Positions 55,378-64,000 of a DNA stretch of 64,000 nt are shown piece after piece (position 1 is the stretch's first letter; every line of letters begins with the position of its first letter). The DNA comes from Acidaminobacter hydrogenoformans DSM 2784 (GTDB lineage: Bacteria > Bacillota > Clostridia > Peptostreptococcales > Acidaminobacteraceae): NCBI RefSeq assembly GCF_900103005.1, contig NZ_FMWL01000003.1, positions 1 through 64,000 on the forward strand, in the 5' to 3' direction. Under the pieces are notes generated by a model. It did not search any database. It had not been told where the DNA came from and saw nothing but the letters and a program-made list of their open reading frames with translations. Both the position numbers and the translations under genes were made by a program.

Positions 55378-55406
55378 ATTCTATGCTTTTTTGACTGCAA
55401 ATTCAA
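55378..55406 (-). promoter_or_regulatory. hpt promoter
   Basis: On the minus strand TTGAAT (55401-55406), 17 bases, TAGAAT (55378-55383). Confidence 0.6.
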
Positions 55407-55498
55407 CTTATTTGCGTCTAAATAGTCCGCGAGGGCCGAACAACCCTCAGGGCGGGACAGGGCCCAGCCACGCGTGAGAGACAAAGGAGGCACTTTTC

Positions 55499-56143
55499 AT
55501 GCTGCAATTATGGATTAGAAGTTTGGTGATTGGATTGTCAATCGCCGCGCCGGTGGGTCCTATTGGACTTTTGTGTATCAGAAGGACGCTGGCGCTTGGG
55601 AGACGGGCGGGATTGATGACCGGCCTGGGTGCTGCGGCTGCTGACGGCGTCTATGGTGCCGTTGCCGCCTTTGGGCTTAGCGCCGTCTCCGCGTTCCTGA
55701 TCGATCAGCAGAACGCTCTCAGAATTGGCGGCGGACTCTTTCTGATTTATCTGGGACAAGGCATCCTGCGTTCGAAGCCGGCGTCACGGGCCGCCGAACC
55801 AGAGCGCTTGAAGGACTCGGGGAAAACCATAGGCGACATGGGAATGCTGCTTTCGACCTTTGCCTTAACGCTGACCAACCCTATGACCATTCTGTCCTTT
55901 ATCGCCATTTTCTCAGGCTTGGGGCTGGCTGGCGGCGTTGCTTCCCACGGCATTGCCGCGCCGCTACTGACTGTGGCCGGTGTCTTCACAGGCTCCGCCC
56001 TGTGGTGGCTGACACTGACCTTTGCTCTCTCAAGACTCAAAATCCTTTCAAAGCCTGAGAATTTGATCTGGATCAACCGCTTCTCCGGGCTGGTGATCTT
56101 GGGGTTTGGGACCATGGCCATTTATCAAGGCGTTGTGGGGTGA
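55499..56143 (+). CDS. LysE/RhtB-type amino-acid exporter
   Basis: Membrane protein of 214 residues with six hydrophobic segments. The N-terminal GLSIAAPVGPIGLLCIRRTL and central LTNPMTILSF are the LysE-family motifs. It exports amino acids or related small molecules; substrate unknown. AAGGAGG eight bases before the ATG. It stands divergent from hpt and convergent with the deacetylase, with a shared terminator. Confidence 0.88.
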   Translation: MLQLWIRSLVIGLSIAAPVGPIGLLCIRRTLALGRRAGLMTGLGAAAADGVYGAVAAFGLSAVSAFLIDQQNALRIGGGLFLIYLGQGILRSKPASRAAEPERLKDSGKTIGDMGMLLSTFALTLTNPMTILSFIAIFSGLGLAGGVASHGIAAPLLTVAGVFTGSALWWLTLTFALSRLKILSKPENLIWINRFSGLVILGFGTMAIYQGVVG

Positions 56144-56206
56144 TGTGCTGTGCACCCCAAGCGCCGCCGCGCTTATTTATGATCGCGGGCTACGCCATAT
56201 AAACTC

Positions 56207-56254
56207 AAAAACTGCCTCGACGAGAGCAAAGTCACTCATCAAGGCAGTTTTTTC
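56207..56254. terminator. Bidirectional terminator
   Basis: AAAAACTGCCT pairs with AGGCAGTTTTTT. T-runs occur on both strands, serving the LysE-type gene and the convergent deacetylase. Confidence 0.88.
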
Positions 56255-56273
56255 ATGAACATAGGCTCATTTA

Positions 56274-57410
56274 TTATTCTTCAACATAGGTTATAATTTC
56301 CAATCCTTCAAACCTACTCAGATCCACTTTTTCTGAGAGTGCCGCCGGCACGGCGACGCGGTCTGCCCTGCCATCGCTTATGAACCGTTTTTTCGGATTG
56401 GCTTCATACCCATCCAGCCAATCTGTCAGCTGCAAATGTCCATCTCCGCTCTGAACCCTCTGAATGGAAGCAAAATCGAAGCTTGCGTCAAACGGTGACA
56501 CGCTGGGTTTCCAGCCCACATTGAGAATCGCAATATTTTTGTAAGCCTGTCCCTCAAACTGACCTTCTACCAAAGTCGCCCTCTCCCCCTCTGCTGGACG
56601 TTCCCCATAAGGCAGTGCCAGCAAATCGATTTCATAAGACGCTGGCAGCTGTGCCTTCAGCGCAGCTGCGTTTTTTCCAAGGGACACTTCGACCTCCTGA
56701 GCACTAAGACTCTTGAAATGCTCATGTCCGAAGCTGTGGTTCCCAATGTCCATACCCTTCTCGAGCATAAAATTAAATTTGAAATCCACGGAATCCTTCT
56801 GTCCAAAAGGCGTACCCCCATTGAAGAAAAAGGTGGCATGCATCCCAAAGTCAGGGTGCTGCGCCGCGAAATCCGACATGATGCCCACAACGCTATTGGG
56901 GTCAATGGACCCGTCTTCGAGTAACCTAAAGTTAGAAATATGGCCGTCATCAAAGGTCAGGACCACCGGCGAAAATCCCGCTGGTGTCGAAATGTCACCC
57001 TTGACAAGATCCCTTAGCGGAAGGGTTCTGAAGCCCATCTCGTAAAGCCGCTTCAAATCCTCTCGAAATGAGTCGGCGGTACGAACATAATCCGAATTTT
57101 TCTCTCCAAGACTGTGATACATGATGACCATGACTTCGCCCAGCTCGTTTGGTTTGACCACCTGAAAATCTATTTCCGGAGCTTCAGGCACTTCAGGCGC
57201 TTCCGGCGCTTCAGGCGCTTCCGGCTGAGCATTTTCCCCAACAGGCGCAAGGTCTTCACCATTTTGTACCTCAGCCGGGTTCTCGGAAGGTGCAGTTTCA
57301 GGTTGGACAGAGGCATTGCATCCAGCCAAGACTAAGGATACTGTTATAACAGCAAGCACAAGCCTGGAGTGCCGCGTTGTCCCCCCTATCATTTTTAAGC
57401 GTTGCAGCAT
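56274..57410 (-). CDS. Polysaccharide deacetylase lipoprotein (CE4)
   Basis: Protein of 378 residues. A signal peptide with lipobox LAGC (cysteine near 31) indicates a lipoprotein on the outer face of the membrane. A linker rich in Pro, Glu and Ala (PEAPEAPEAPEVPEAPE, about 65-80) leads to a NodB domain with TFDDGH (catalytic Asp-Asp) and HSFGHE (metal histidines). Later sequence ALPYGERPAEGE is the usual C-terminal part of the fold. It likely acts on peptidoglycan or another glycan. ATG at 57410 with AAAGGTGG. Confidence 0.88.
   Translation of the reverse strand: MLQRLKMIGGTTRHSRLVLAVITVSLVLAGCNASVQPETAPSENPAEVQNGEDLAPVGENAQPEAPEAPEAPEVPEAPEIDFQVVKPNELGEVMVIMYHSLGEKNSDYVRTADSFREDLKRLYEMGFRTLPLRDLVKGDISTPAGFSPVVLTFDDGHISNFRLLEDGSIDPNSVVGIMSDFAAQHPDFGMHATFFFNGGTPFGQKDSVDFKFNFMLEKGMDIGNHSFGHEHFKSLSAQEVEVSLGKNAAALKAQLPASYEIDLLALPYGERPAEGERATLVEGQFEGQAYKNIAILNVGWKPSVSPFDASFDFASIQRVQSGDGHLQLTDWLDGYEANPKKRFISDGRADRVAVPAALSEKVDLSRFEGLEIITYVEE
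57181..57228. repeat. In-frame PEA/P linker repeat
   Basis: About five near-identical 9- to 12-base units (GCTTCAGGC, GCTTCCGGC) encode the Pro-Glu-Ala linker of the deacetylase. Such tracts can change length by slippage. Confidence 0.8.
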
Positions 57411-57581
57411 TATGAGTCCACCTTTCAAGGATTAGGATATCCGTATTGGTACTGCTTTATACTTAATATTATAATAGAAATAAGTGCAGATCCCAGCGAG
57501 AAACTACAAATGTAACTAATAATTCACTAATTGAAAGCTTCTCCGCCAAGGATAACTGACCTCAATTTTGCGCGTTTGTGG

Positions 57582-57587
57582 TATAAT
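57582..57587 (+). promoter_or_regulatory. DUF4364 gene promoter (extended -10)
   Basis: TTTGTGGTATAAT contains TATAAT with TGn extension; the -35 is poor. It is about 38 bases before the GTG start. Confidence 0.5.
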
Positions 57588-57624
57588 AATTAAGATTTTA
57601 TAGTTCAAGCAAGGTGGTGATCCT

Positions 57625-58143
57625 GTGTTTTTTGATGACTCCAGGCAACAAATTGAAAAGAAAATGCTTTTGCTCGAAGGGATCGCCCTGCTCAAGGGTC
57701 CCGCCCACGACATTCTGATGGATCTGATGCTCCGTGATGGGCGCATGAATTATTTTGAATTCACACACTGTTTGGGCGAACTCAAAGATTCGGGCCTTGT
57801 GCAAGAAACTGGTTCAAGTCACTATCGGCTAACCGAGCGAGGAGAAAATGCCATTTTATATTTTTCGGACCGAGTTGAAGAAGAAGCTTTAAACGCTTTA
57901 AAAACGACGGCCCAAGCATTAAATACCCAAGCCCCGGCATATACCGCGGAGTGGAGTGTCTACGAGGGCGCCCAAGTACTGAAGCTCTTGCACTCCGAAC
58001 GCGGTCTCTGTCTCATGCTTAGCATGGAGGACCGCAAACTTGGCGAGGCCATGGCGAAAGCCTGGTCGGAGCAGAACAAGTCCGCACTCACCGCACTTAT
58101 GAACTTGCTGACAGACGCGCTTTTTTATCCGCCGGAAGCATAG
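57625..58143 (+). CDS. DUF4364 family winged-helix protein
   Basis: Protein of 172 residues. Residues 15-75 look like a winged helix-turn-helix (MNYFEFTHCLGELKDSGLVQ, then YRLTERGENAI), as in DUF4364 proteins. The C-terminal half is alpha/beta and may be a dimer or ligand domain. It is probably a transcriptional regulator; target unknown. GTG start with AAGGTGG. It stands convergent with the Mrp operon. Confidence 0.83.
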   Translation: MFFDDSRQQIEKKMLLLEGIALLKGPAHDILMDLMLRDGRMNYFEFTHCLGELKDSGLVQETGSSHYRLTERGENAILYFSDRVEEEALNALKTTAQALNTQAPAYTAEWSVYEGAQVLKLLHSERGLCLMLSMEDRKLGEAMAKAWSEQNKSALTALMNLLTDALFYPPEA

Positions 58144-58197
58144 CTTTGTCCCTGAGCCAGACCAAGTAAACAAACAAACCAATCAAACAAACAGAAG

Positions 58198-58255
58198 AAA
58201 AGGTGCCGCGAGGACGTCGGTTAGATCAAACGATGTTCCTGTGGGCACCTTTTTT
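58198..58255. terminator. Terminator between DUF4364 gene and Mrp operon
   Basis: AAAAGGTGCC pairs with GGCACCTTTT across a 35-base loop region, T6 on the plus strand and a weaker T-run on the minus strand. Confidence 0.82.
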
Positions 58256-58262
58256 ATGAGTA

Positions 58263-60422
58263 TCAATATTTGACCAACGCACTGTTGAGGAAAATGAAAA
58301 TGAAGCTTAGAACGAGGATTGCGCCAAAGAGAAAAATGGAATAGGTCACCGTGCTGATGTTGAAATTCGCTCTGTAAACCGCTTTCCTGACGGTGGTCTC
58401 CCCTTCTTCTTTGATCTTGTGTCCCTTTTGTGCGCTCGACTCCGCCAGATGGCTCAGGGCTTCCCCGGAGCGATGAAGCGGCTCTGAAAGTCTGTCCGTT
58501 GAAAGCTTTCCAATAACAGCATCTCCCTTTTCAATAAGCGGTGCTGCAAACTTTCCGGAAGAAGCATTTTCGAGGGACTCAATCAAATGGGTTCCCGCGT
58601 CAGATAGCTTAGCGTTGTTTACCTCTACAAGCTGACTCGGCTTTACATTCGCAAGTTTTTGGATGGAGTCTCCCACAAAAGCGCCGAGACGGATCAGCCA
58701 CTGGTCAAAGAATCTGAAGAAGATAGTCATGCCTCTAAAAATCATCCTAAAGAGTGGTATCATCAAATCCTCTTCCAGCCTGAAAAAGCTGTTGGACGGA
58801 TTGACATAGACAGCATGACCATCCACTGTACGCCTCAGGTAAATCCTGATAAAAGTCGCGTAGAGCAAAAAGCCAAGCACAAAGATGATGCCTGACGCGC
58901 GCAGGGCTTCGCCGGCAAACAGATGAGGGTGAACCTCACCGCTGGCGCCCAGTATTTCAGCCGCCTGAGAAAGCGGCGCGTAAACCCAGTCCGGCTTCAC
59001 ACCCAAAATAACAATGGCCGCTGACAGAATTGACATAGGCAATAGGACCGGCCACTTGACCAAGTGACGGTGCTGACCGTAATACGCATCATTTTTCTCA
59101 ATAAAGACCGCGACAAAGAACTTCAGCATATAAGCCACCGTCATGGCGCTTCCCAGGTAGAACAAGATGTCCAGAACGCTGAACAGCGGACCTGGAAACT
59201 CGTGGGCTGCCTCAAGGAGCGCTTCGTGAATCATGGTCTTGCTGGCATAGCCGTTAAGTCCCGGCAGTCCTGCCACAGCCAGGGCGCCAAACAGGAACAG
59301 TGCTTTCAAAAAATGCTTGACCCGGCCAAAGCCGTAAATCACGTTAATACTCAGCTCGTGGAGTGCTATATAGATGACGCCTGCGCCAATAAACAACAGG
59401 GTCTTGACGATCCCGTGATTGACTATATGGAACAATGTCCCATAAACGGCGAGGCCCCCATGGCTGCCAAGGATCTCTATCAAAGCGATCCCCACGAGAA
59501 TATACCCCATTTGACTCATGCTGGAATAAGCGAGAATCCGTTTGACGTTCCTTTGGTACATGGCCAGCACGCCGCCAACTAAGATCGTCATCATACCAAG
59601 GATCAGGATTGCGTAAGACAGGATGGGTTCTCCATCCAGTAAGTAGTGAAGTGTCAGGATGATGCCAAAGACACCTGTTTTTGCAAGGACGGCTGATAGT
59701 ATGATCGTTGCAGGCATAGGCGCTGCTGTATAAGCTTTAGGAAGCCACACATGCAGTGGAAACAAACTCGCCTTGATTCCAAAGCCAACCAAAATCAGGG
59801 AGCCTATTGCAATTCTGGTTACCTGAGACGCTTCCTTGAGATCCATCTCAGAGATGATCAGGGTGTCCGCGAAGTTATAAGCCAGCAGGATCCCAAGGAG
59901 TACCATAAGTCCACCGGCAATGGCCATGGCCACATAGGACACCCCTGCCCGGTGCGCGTATTCGTCCTCGTCGTGAATGACGAGGAAGTAAGAGGCTATG
60001 GACATCAGCTCGAAAAAGGTAAAGAGGTTCAGGATATTCTCCGAAAGAAACATCCCAATAGTACTGAAGTACGTCAGCATGTAAAGGGAATAGTACCTGT
60101 TTCTGTGATTGTGCCGGATCAGATACTGCGTTGAGAAGATCATAGCTAACGGCCAGATAAAAGCTGTTAACCAAAGAAAGACATATCTCAGCATGTCGAG
60201 CTTCAGCATCAGCCCCGTACCCATCAGGTTAGGCACAAAGACAATGATTTCCCCCTGACTCACAGGCTTATAGAGCCATACCACAATACCGAAAACAACG
60301 ACATAAACCAGTAAATGCAGGGCATTTCTAAGTTTCTCGTGCTTGTAGCCCTGAATCGCACCTATCAGCGAAGCCAGACCGGGCAGCACGAGCATCAATA
60401 CAATCCAGAAGTTGTATCCCAT
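58263..60422 (-). CDS. Antiporter-like subunit with C-terminal extension (Mrp/Nuo type)
   Basis: Membrane protein of 719 residues. The first 500 residues form a 14-helix proton-conducting module of the NuoL/M/N-MrpA/D family: FFELMSIASYFLV with the TM5 glutamate, KASLFPLHVWLPKAYTAAP with the TM7 lysine region. Residues about 590-690 are a soluble or amphipathic extension with polar helices, ending in one more transmembrane helix. This long form is unlike plain MrpD. It starts right after the stop of the preceding subunit gene, with AGGAGG. Last gene of the operon in this window. Confidence 0.88.
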   Translation of the reverse strand: MGYNFWIVLMLVLPGLASLIGAIQGYKHEKLRNALHLLVYVVVFGIVVWLYKPVSQGEIIVFVPNLMGTGLMLKLDMLRYVFLWLTAFIWPLAMIFSTQYLIRHNHRNRYYSLYMLTYFSTIGMFLSENILNLFTFFELMSIASYFLVIHDEDEYAHRAGVSYVAMAIAGGLMVLLGILLAYNFADTLIISEMDLKEASQVTRIAIGSLILVGFGIKASLFPLHVWLPKAYTAAPMPATIILSAVLAKTGVFGIILTLHYLLDGEPILSYAILILGMMTILVGGVLAMYQRNVKRILAYSSMSQMGYILVGIALIEILGSHGGLAVYGTLFHIVNHGIVKTLLFIGAGVIYIALHELSINVIYGFGRVKHFLKALFLFGALAVAGLPGLNGYASKTMIHEALLEAAHEFPGPLFSVLDILFYLGSAMTVAYMLKFFVAVFIEKNDAYYGQHRHLVKWPVLLPMSILSAAIVILGVKPDWVYAPLSQAAEILGASGEVHPHLFAGEALRASGIIFVLGFLLYATFIRIYLRRTVDGHAVYVNPSNSFFRLEEDLMIPLFRMIFRGMTIFFRFFDQWLIRLGAFVGDSIQKLANVKPSQLVEVNNAKLSDAGTHLIESLENASSGKFAAPLIEKGDAVIGKLSTDRLSEPLHRSGEALSHLAESSAQKGHKIKEEGETTVRKAVYRANFNISTVTYSIFLFGAILVLSFIFIFLNSALVKY

Positions 60423-61907
60423 TTAAAACACCTCCTGGGCAATTCGGGTCACTATGTTGATGATTGGATTTGGAAAAATACCAAGCAATACGACGATTGC
60501 TGTGAGCAAAAAGATAGGCAGCAGCATGGTATCCGCCGGGTCCAGGGACTTCCCTTCCGCAATAGCGTCGAGCTCCGGTGTCTCATTTTTACTGAAGAAC
60601 GCTTGCACGGCAATGGGCAGCAGATAAGCCGCCGTCAGAAAAGCACTGAGCAGGAGCGCCACAGCATAGAGAACGTTATGGGCCTTCAAAGCGCCAAGGG
60701 CCAAATACCACTTGCTGACAAAGCCATTGGTAGGCGGAATGCCAATTAATGAAATGACGGACAGCCCAAAGCAAAACATGGTTACCTTCATGCGTTTTCC
60801 TATGCCATCCAATTGATGGACATATTTAAAGCCCGTTTGATAATAAATCGCACCCGCCACAAAAAACAGTGTAATTTTGATGACGGCGTGGTTGATCAAA
60901 TGCAGCAGCGCCCCAATAAAGGCGTCTTCATTCAGGAGCGCAATCCCCAGAATGATATACCCCAGCTGGCTGATCGTGGAATACGCAAGTCTCTTTTTAA
61001 GGTTATCCTGGTGCAGGGCCATCAGTGAACCCATAACTATAGTTAATACAATGATAGGCAGCAGAAACTTAGACGCCCCAAGCATAGCGACGCTGACCGG
61101 GCCAAACAGGAAGTACGTCGTTCGCATGAGGGAAAATATTCCGGACTTGACCACCGCAACGGCATGAAGCAGCGCGCTGACCGGCGTTGGCGCCACCATG
61201 GCATTAGGCAGCCAGGCGTGAAACGGCGCCAGCGCAGCCTTGACCCCAAAGCCCAAAAACAGACTGAGATAACCCGCCAGCAGCATCATGAAGTTGCTGT
61301 GATCCGTGCCGCCAATATGACTCTGCGTCACAATCCCCCCAGCCACAAAGCTGAGGTCGTTCGTCACACTGAATACCAGGAGCATCCCCAGCAGCACCAG
61401 TGTTGCGCCGGAAAACGAATAAATGATATATTTCCTGCCGCTTGACAGTGCCTCGTCGCTTCCGGCGTGGATGACCAGCGGAAAAGTCGCCAGCGTCAGG
61501 AGCTCGTAGAAAATGTAAAGCGTAAACAAGTTCCCTGAAAAAGCTATGCCGATGGTGACGCCAAGCGTAAACAGAAAGAAGACAAAGAACTGCCGGACTC
61601 TATTTTCATGCTTCATATACTCAAAGGCATAAAAGGTCGTAAAAATCCAAAGCAGCGACGCCAGCACCCCAAAGAGGATGCCCAGGCCGTCTGGTCTGAG
61701 ATAAATGTCAATAAACTTGTTGACCATCAAAAGGTGCAGGCGGACCTTGGGAAACACCGACACGACTGTAAACAGGACTACAAAATTTGTAATGACAGTT
61801 GCCGCCACAAACGGCTTCATCCGCTTCTCCGTAATGATCTTGGACTGAGTCGCCAGAATAGAGGCAAGCCAAGGCAGAAAAATTGGAAGTACAATTAAAT
61901 ATGTCAT
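60423..61907 (-). CDS. Antiporter-like subunit (MrpD/NuoM-like), second
   Basis: Membrane protein of 494 residues with about 14 helices. IFYELLTLATFPLV carries the TM5 glutamate and VKAALAPFHAWLPNAM the TM7 lysine region, HAVAVVKSGIF the TM8 lysine. ATG at 61907 with AAAGGCGG, 13 bases after the previous gene; a longer open frame upstream overlaps that gene and is not favoured. Part of the same complex. Confidence 0.88.
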   Translation of the reverse strand: MTYLIVLPIFLPWLASILATQSKIITEKRMKPFVAATVITNFVVLFTVVSVFPKVRLHLLMVNKFIDIYLRPDGLGILFGVLASLLWIFTTFYAFEYMKHENRVRQFFVFFLFTLGVTIGIAFSGNLFTLYIFYELLTLATFPLVIHAGSDEALSSGRKYIIYSFSGATLVLLGMLLVFSVTNDLSFVAGGIVTQSHIGGTDHSNFMMLLAGYLSLFLGFGVKAALAPFHAWLPNAMVAPTPVSALLHAVAVVKSGIFSLMRTTYFLFGPVSVAMLGASKFLLPIIVLTIVMGSLMALHQDNLKKRLAYSTISQLGYIILGIALLNEDAFIGALLHLINHAVIKITLFFVAGAIYYQTGFKYVHQLDGIGKRMKVTMFCFGLSVISLIGIPPTNGFVSKWYLALGALKAHNVLYAVALLLSAFLTAAYLLPIAVQAFFSKNETPELDAIAEGKSLDPADTMLLPIFLLTAIVVLLGIFPNPIINIVTRIAQEVF

Positions 61908-61920
61908 GGACAAGCCGCCT

Positions 61921-63399
61921 TTACAGGGACGGAATCGCGCTAGCGATCCAATCGAGAATAGGGCCCGAACCAAAGCCTACCAAAACCATCATGACCGACA
62001 AAAGGATCAGCGGCACCAGTTCCTTGACTGGCTTCATTTTTGATTTATAAATCTTGCCTTCAAGATTTGAGTTTCCAAAATAGCCGTTGATGATAATTGG
62101 GAAATAGTAGCTGACATTGAGTAAGCTGCTGGCCAGAATGATCAGGAGCAGAAAGATCTGTCCCCGTTCTATCGCGGCAAGGGCAAGGTTCCATTTACTG
62201 ACGAAGCCAGGCAGCATAGGAATGCCTACCATGGAAAGGCCACCTAAAGAAAATATGGCTAAAGTAATGGGCATCTCTCGGCCTATGCCCCGCATCTTGT
62301 CAATTTCCCTAAAACCCGTTTGCTCTATGAAAGAGCTGACAGATAGGAACAGACAAGATTTGGTAAGCCCGTGGGCCAGGATATGATAGATAGCAATGGC
62401 CATACCCATAGCATTGCCGAGACCAAAGCCAAAGAAGATGTAGCCCATCTGAGCAACGCTGGAATAAGCCACCATACGCTTCAGATCAGTTTGAACCCTG
62501 GCGAACAGGGAACCCATGATCATGCCCGTTGCGCCAAAGATCAAAATCAGATTGAGAATGACGGTATCCTTTAGAATTTCCTGTCCGTAAATCATGAACA
62601 GAACTTTGAAAAGCAGCACCACCGGCGCTTTGATCACTATGCCAGACAAGATGGCACTGGATGGACCAGGCGCGGAGGCATGGGCATCTGGAAGCCAGAC
62701 ATGAAGTGGAAACATGGCCGCTTTAATCCCGAGGCCTATTGTAAACATGGTGAGACTGACCAGTATGGCTTTCTCATTTCCCACGACACTAACCTGAAGA
62801 GTCTCGTGGATGGCTCGCATATTAAGATGCCCTGTCATGGAATACAGATAGGCAATCCCCATCAGAACGAGCCCAGATCCCAGACTGCTCAGGATGAGAT
62901 ACTTCATGGTCGCTTTGATGTTTTCCGGCTTGTCCTTAATAGCGATCAAACCGCAAGCCGCCAATGTGCTGACTTCAATGAAGACGAAGCTGTTGAAAAG
63001 GTCTGAGGTAAAGACAATGCCAAGGAGCGACGCCAGGAGCAAGTGAATCAGCGTGAAAAACAGTTTAACGCGGTTTTCCTTAATTTCTTTGTGGATCCCA
63101 AAGCTCGCGTACCACACCACCATGCTGGAAACAAAGGCAAACAAGATGCCTACCACTGCTTCAATGGGGCCAATATCAAAGGTAATCCCAAATGGCGCGT
63201 CGTAGTGGCCGATGGTCGCGGTATAGCGCTCCACATTAGCAACATCCACCGCCACCAGGATCAACATCAGTAAAACCGCGCCCATGGTCGCCAGGCTGAT
63301 TCGGGTTACCAATTGCCTATTCTTCATTACAGGCATAACAAAAGCCGTGATCATCAATACCAAAATGGATAACAAACTCATCAAATGTAAGCCTTGCAT
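61921..63399 (-). CDS. mrpD: Mrp antiporter subunit D-like
   Basis: Membrane protein of 492 residues of the MrpD/NuoN group. FIEVSTLAACGLIA has the TM5 glutamate and IKAAMFPLHVWLPDAHASAP the TM7 lysine region. It directly follows mrpC (TAG then ATG). In Mrp complexes MrpA and MrpD conduct ions; which of the three copies here takes which part is not decided by sequence. Confidence 0.9.
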   Translation of the reverse strand: MQGLHLMSLLSILVLMITAFVMPVMKNRQLVTRISLATMGAVLLMLILVAVDVANVERYTATIGHYDAPFGITFDIGPIEAVVGILFAFVSSMVVWYASFGIHKEIKENRVKLFFTLIHLLLASLLGIVFTSDLFNSFVFIEVSTLAACGLIAIKDKPENIKATMKYLILSSLGSGLVLMGIAYLYSMTGHLNMRAIHETLQVSVVGNEKAILVSLTMFTIGLGIKAAMFPLHVWLPDAHASAPGPSSAILSGIVIKAPVVLLFKVLFMIYGQEILKDTVILNLILIFGATGMIMGSLFARVQTDLKRMVAYSSVAQMGYIFFGFGLGNAMGMAIAIYHILAHGLTKSCLFLSVSSFIEQTGFREIDKMRGIGREMPITLAIFSLGGLSMVGIPMLPGFVSKWNLALAAIERGQIFLLLIILASSLLNVSYYFPIIINGYFGNSNLEGKIYKSKMKPVKELVPLILLSVMMVLVGFGSGPILDWIASAIPSL

Positions 63400-63765
63400 C
63401 TAATCCCCCCCAGAGTCCATTACTTCAGAAAGGTCAACCGTTCCAAAGCGTTCGTAAAACTTGATGGTCAGTGCCAGCGCAAAGGCTGTCGTACTCACGG
63501 CAACGACGATTCCCGTCAGCATCAATCCCGTTGGGATAGGTGTGACGTAAGCATCAAGACCTTTAAAGCCTCCATTGATAATGGGGGCCTCACGACCTCC
63601 AGTATAACCAATTGTGATAAAGAAAAGGAAAATGCTCGTATCCATGATATTGAGCCCAATAATTTTCCGAATCAGATTATTATTGAGCAGCAGCGTCATG
63701 AAACCGACGCCAAATAGAATGACTGTACCAATTTGAAAATAGTGCGTCGTTAAGAATTGAATCAC
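63400..63765 (-). CDS. mrpC: Mrp antiporter subunit C (NuoK-like)
   Basis: Protein of 121 residues with three helices. GVGFMTLLLNNNLIRKIIGL and GIVVAVSTTAFALALTIKFY are the MrpC/NuoK signature. The start is a GTG overlapping the mrpB stop (GTGA). Confidence 0.92.
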   Translation of the reverse strand: MIQFLTTHYFQIGTVILFGVGFMTLLLNNNLIRKIIGLNIMDTSIFLFFITIGYTGGREAPIINGGFKGLDAYVTPIPTGLMLTGIVVAVSTTAFALALTIKFYERFGTVDLSEVMDSGGD

Positions 63766-64000
63766 AGATGTCCCTCCTCAAACAGCGTTGCGATCAGATA
63801 AAACGCGACTGCAACCACAACGCCGACCAGAAGATTGAGCGGCAATATCAATCCGCTGCTCAATATATTTCCAGGCGTTCCAAGGGGAATTGGCAGACCA
63901 TTCATATGCAGAACCCCTGAGAGGAACGATTGACCTTTTAAGATCCCATAAAGCAGCAGTGCCCCAAGGGAAAGCTTCAAGAGCCGTTCACCGGTAAATC
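63762..64000 (-). CDS. mrpB: Mrp antiporter subunit B (C-terminal part, cut by window)
   Basis: The frame is open to the right edge of the window, so only the last 78 or so residues are seen. IPLGTPGNILSSGLILPLNL and the following helix match the end of MrpB/MnhB. The gene begins beyond position 64000; other mrp genes (E, F, G and possibly A) probably lie there. Confidence 0.85.
   Translation of the reverse strand, partial: FTGERLLKLSLGALLLYGILKGQSFLSGVLHMNGLPIPLGTPGNILSSGLILPLNLLVGVVVAVAFYLIATLFEEGHL

Noticed and set aside
57114-57335. Plus-strand frame with FRRFRRFRRF repeats
   Set aside because: It is the antisense of the Pro-Glu-Ala linker of the deacetylase, without ribosome binding site.
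58168-58192. AAACAAAC-type short repeats before the Mrp terminator
   Set aside because: Simple low-complexity sequence of a few units, no structure.

Overview
The window reads as a chromosomal segment of an anaerobic, amino-acid-fermenting member of the class Clostridia (Firmicutes). Supporting signs are strong AGGAGG-type ribosome binding sites, TTG and GTG starts, three T-box leaders, an infC gene with an ATT start, the pheS-pheT-zapA-U32-mutS2 order, an acetylase-type lysine/diaminopimelate cluster, indolepyruvate:ferredoxin oxidoreductase next to a phosphotransbutyrylase-type enzyme, and an Mrp-type antiporter operon. The exact genus cannot be told from sequence reading alone. Almost everything is core metabolism or housekeeping. 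I see no insertion sequence, prophage, CRISPR array or classical defence island.

Layout. 1-330: promoter and leader that look like the upstream end of an rRNA operon running off the left edge. 335-13800: arginine and carbamoyl-phosphate block (argB-argD on minus, argC-argJ on plus, argG-argH-carA-carB on minus), interrupted by a small secreted glycine-rich protein. argF and argR are not in the window. 14000-17320: ptb-iorA-iorB operon. 17610-25110: probable long operon bshC-bshA-radical SAM (B12-binding)-membrane protein-nadK-TPR protein, combining bacillithiol-type thiol synthesis with NADPH supply. 25270-27350: argS with its T-box. 27523-28921: rhomboid protease and a DUF523 protein. 28971-34490: mutS2, U32 peptidase and zapA. 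34676-38550: pheS-pheT with a T-box. 38600-41530: rRNA/tRNA methyltransferase and KtrA/KtrB potassium uptake. 41685-45260: infC-rpmI-rplT with an L20-type attenuator, and thrS with a T-box. 45326-46560: DUF445, NUDIX and tRNA-Gly. 46653-50600: hslO, methyltransferase, CPBP protease and an M20 amidohydrolase. 50862-54596: asd, dapA, dapB, dapH on plus. 54811-58143: hpt, LysE-type exporter, polysaccharide deacetylase lipoprotein and a DUF4364 regulator. 58263-64000: mrpB (cut by the window end), mrpC and three tandem antiporter-like subunits.

The genes fit together as amino-acid synthesis (Arg, Lys/DAP), aminoacyl-tRNA supply under T-box control (Arg, Phe, Thr), amino-acid fermentation (iorAB, ptb), and ion and redox homeostasis (Ktr, Mrp, Bsh, Hsp33). 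The points most worth a second look are a highly structured, unrecognised leader in front of carA, the bacillithiol genes tied to a cobalamin-type radical SAM enzyme, repeated TGTATA-type palindromes at the arginine promoters, and the three-pump Mrp operon.
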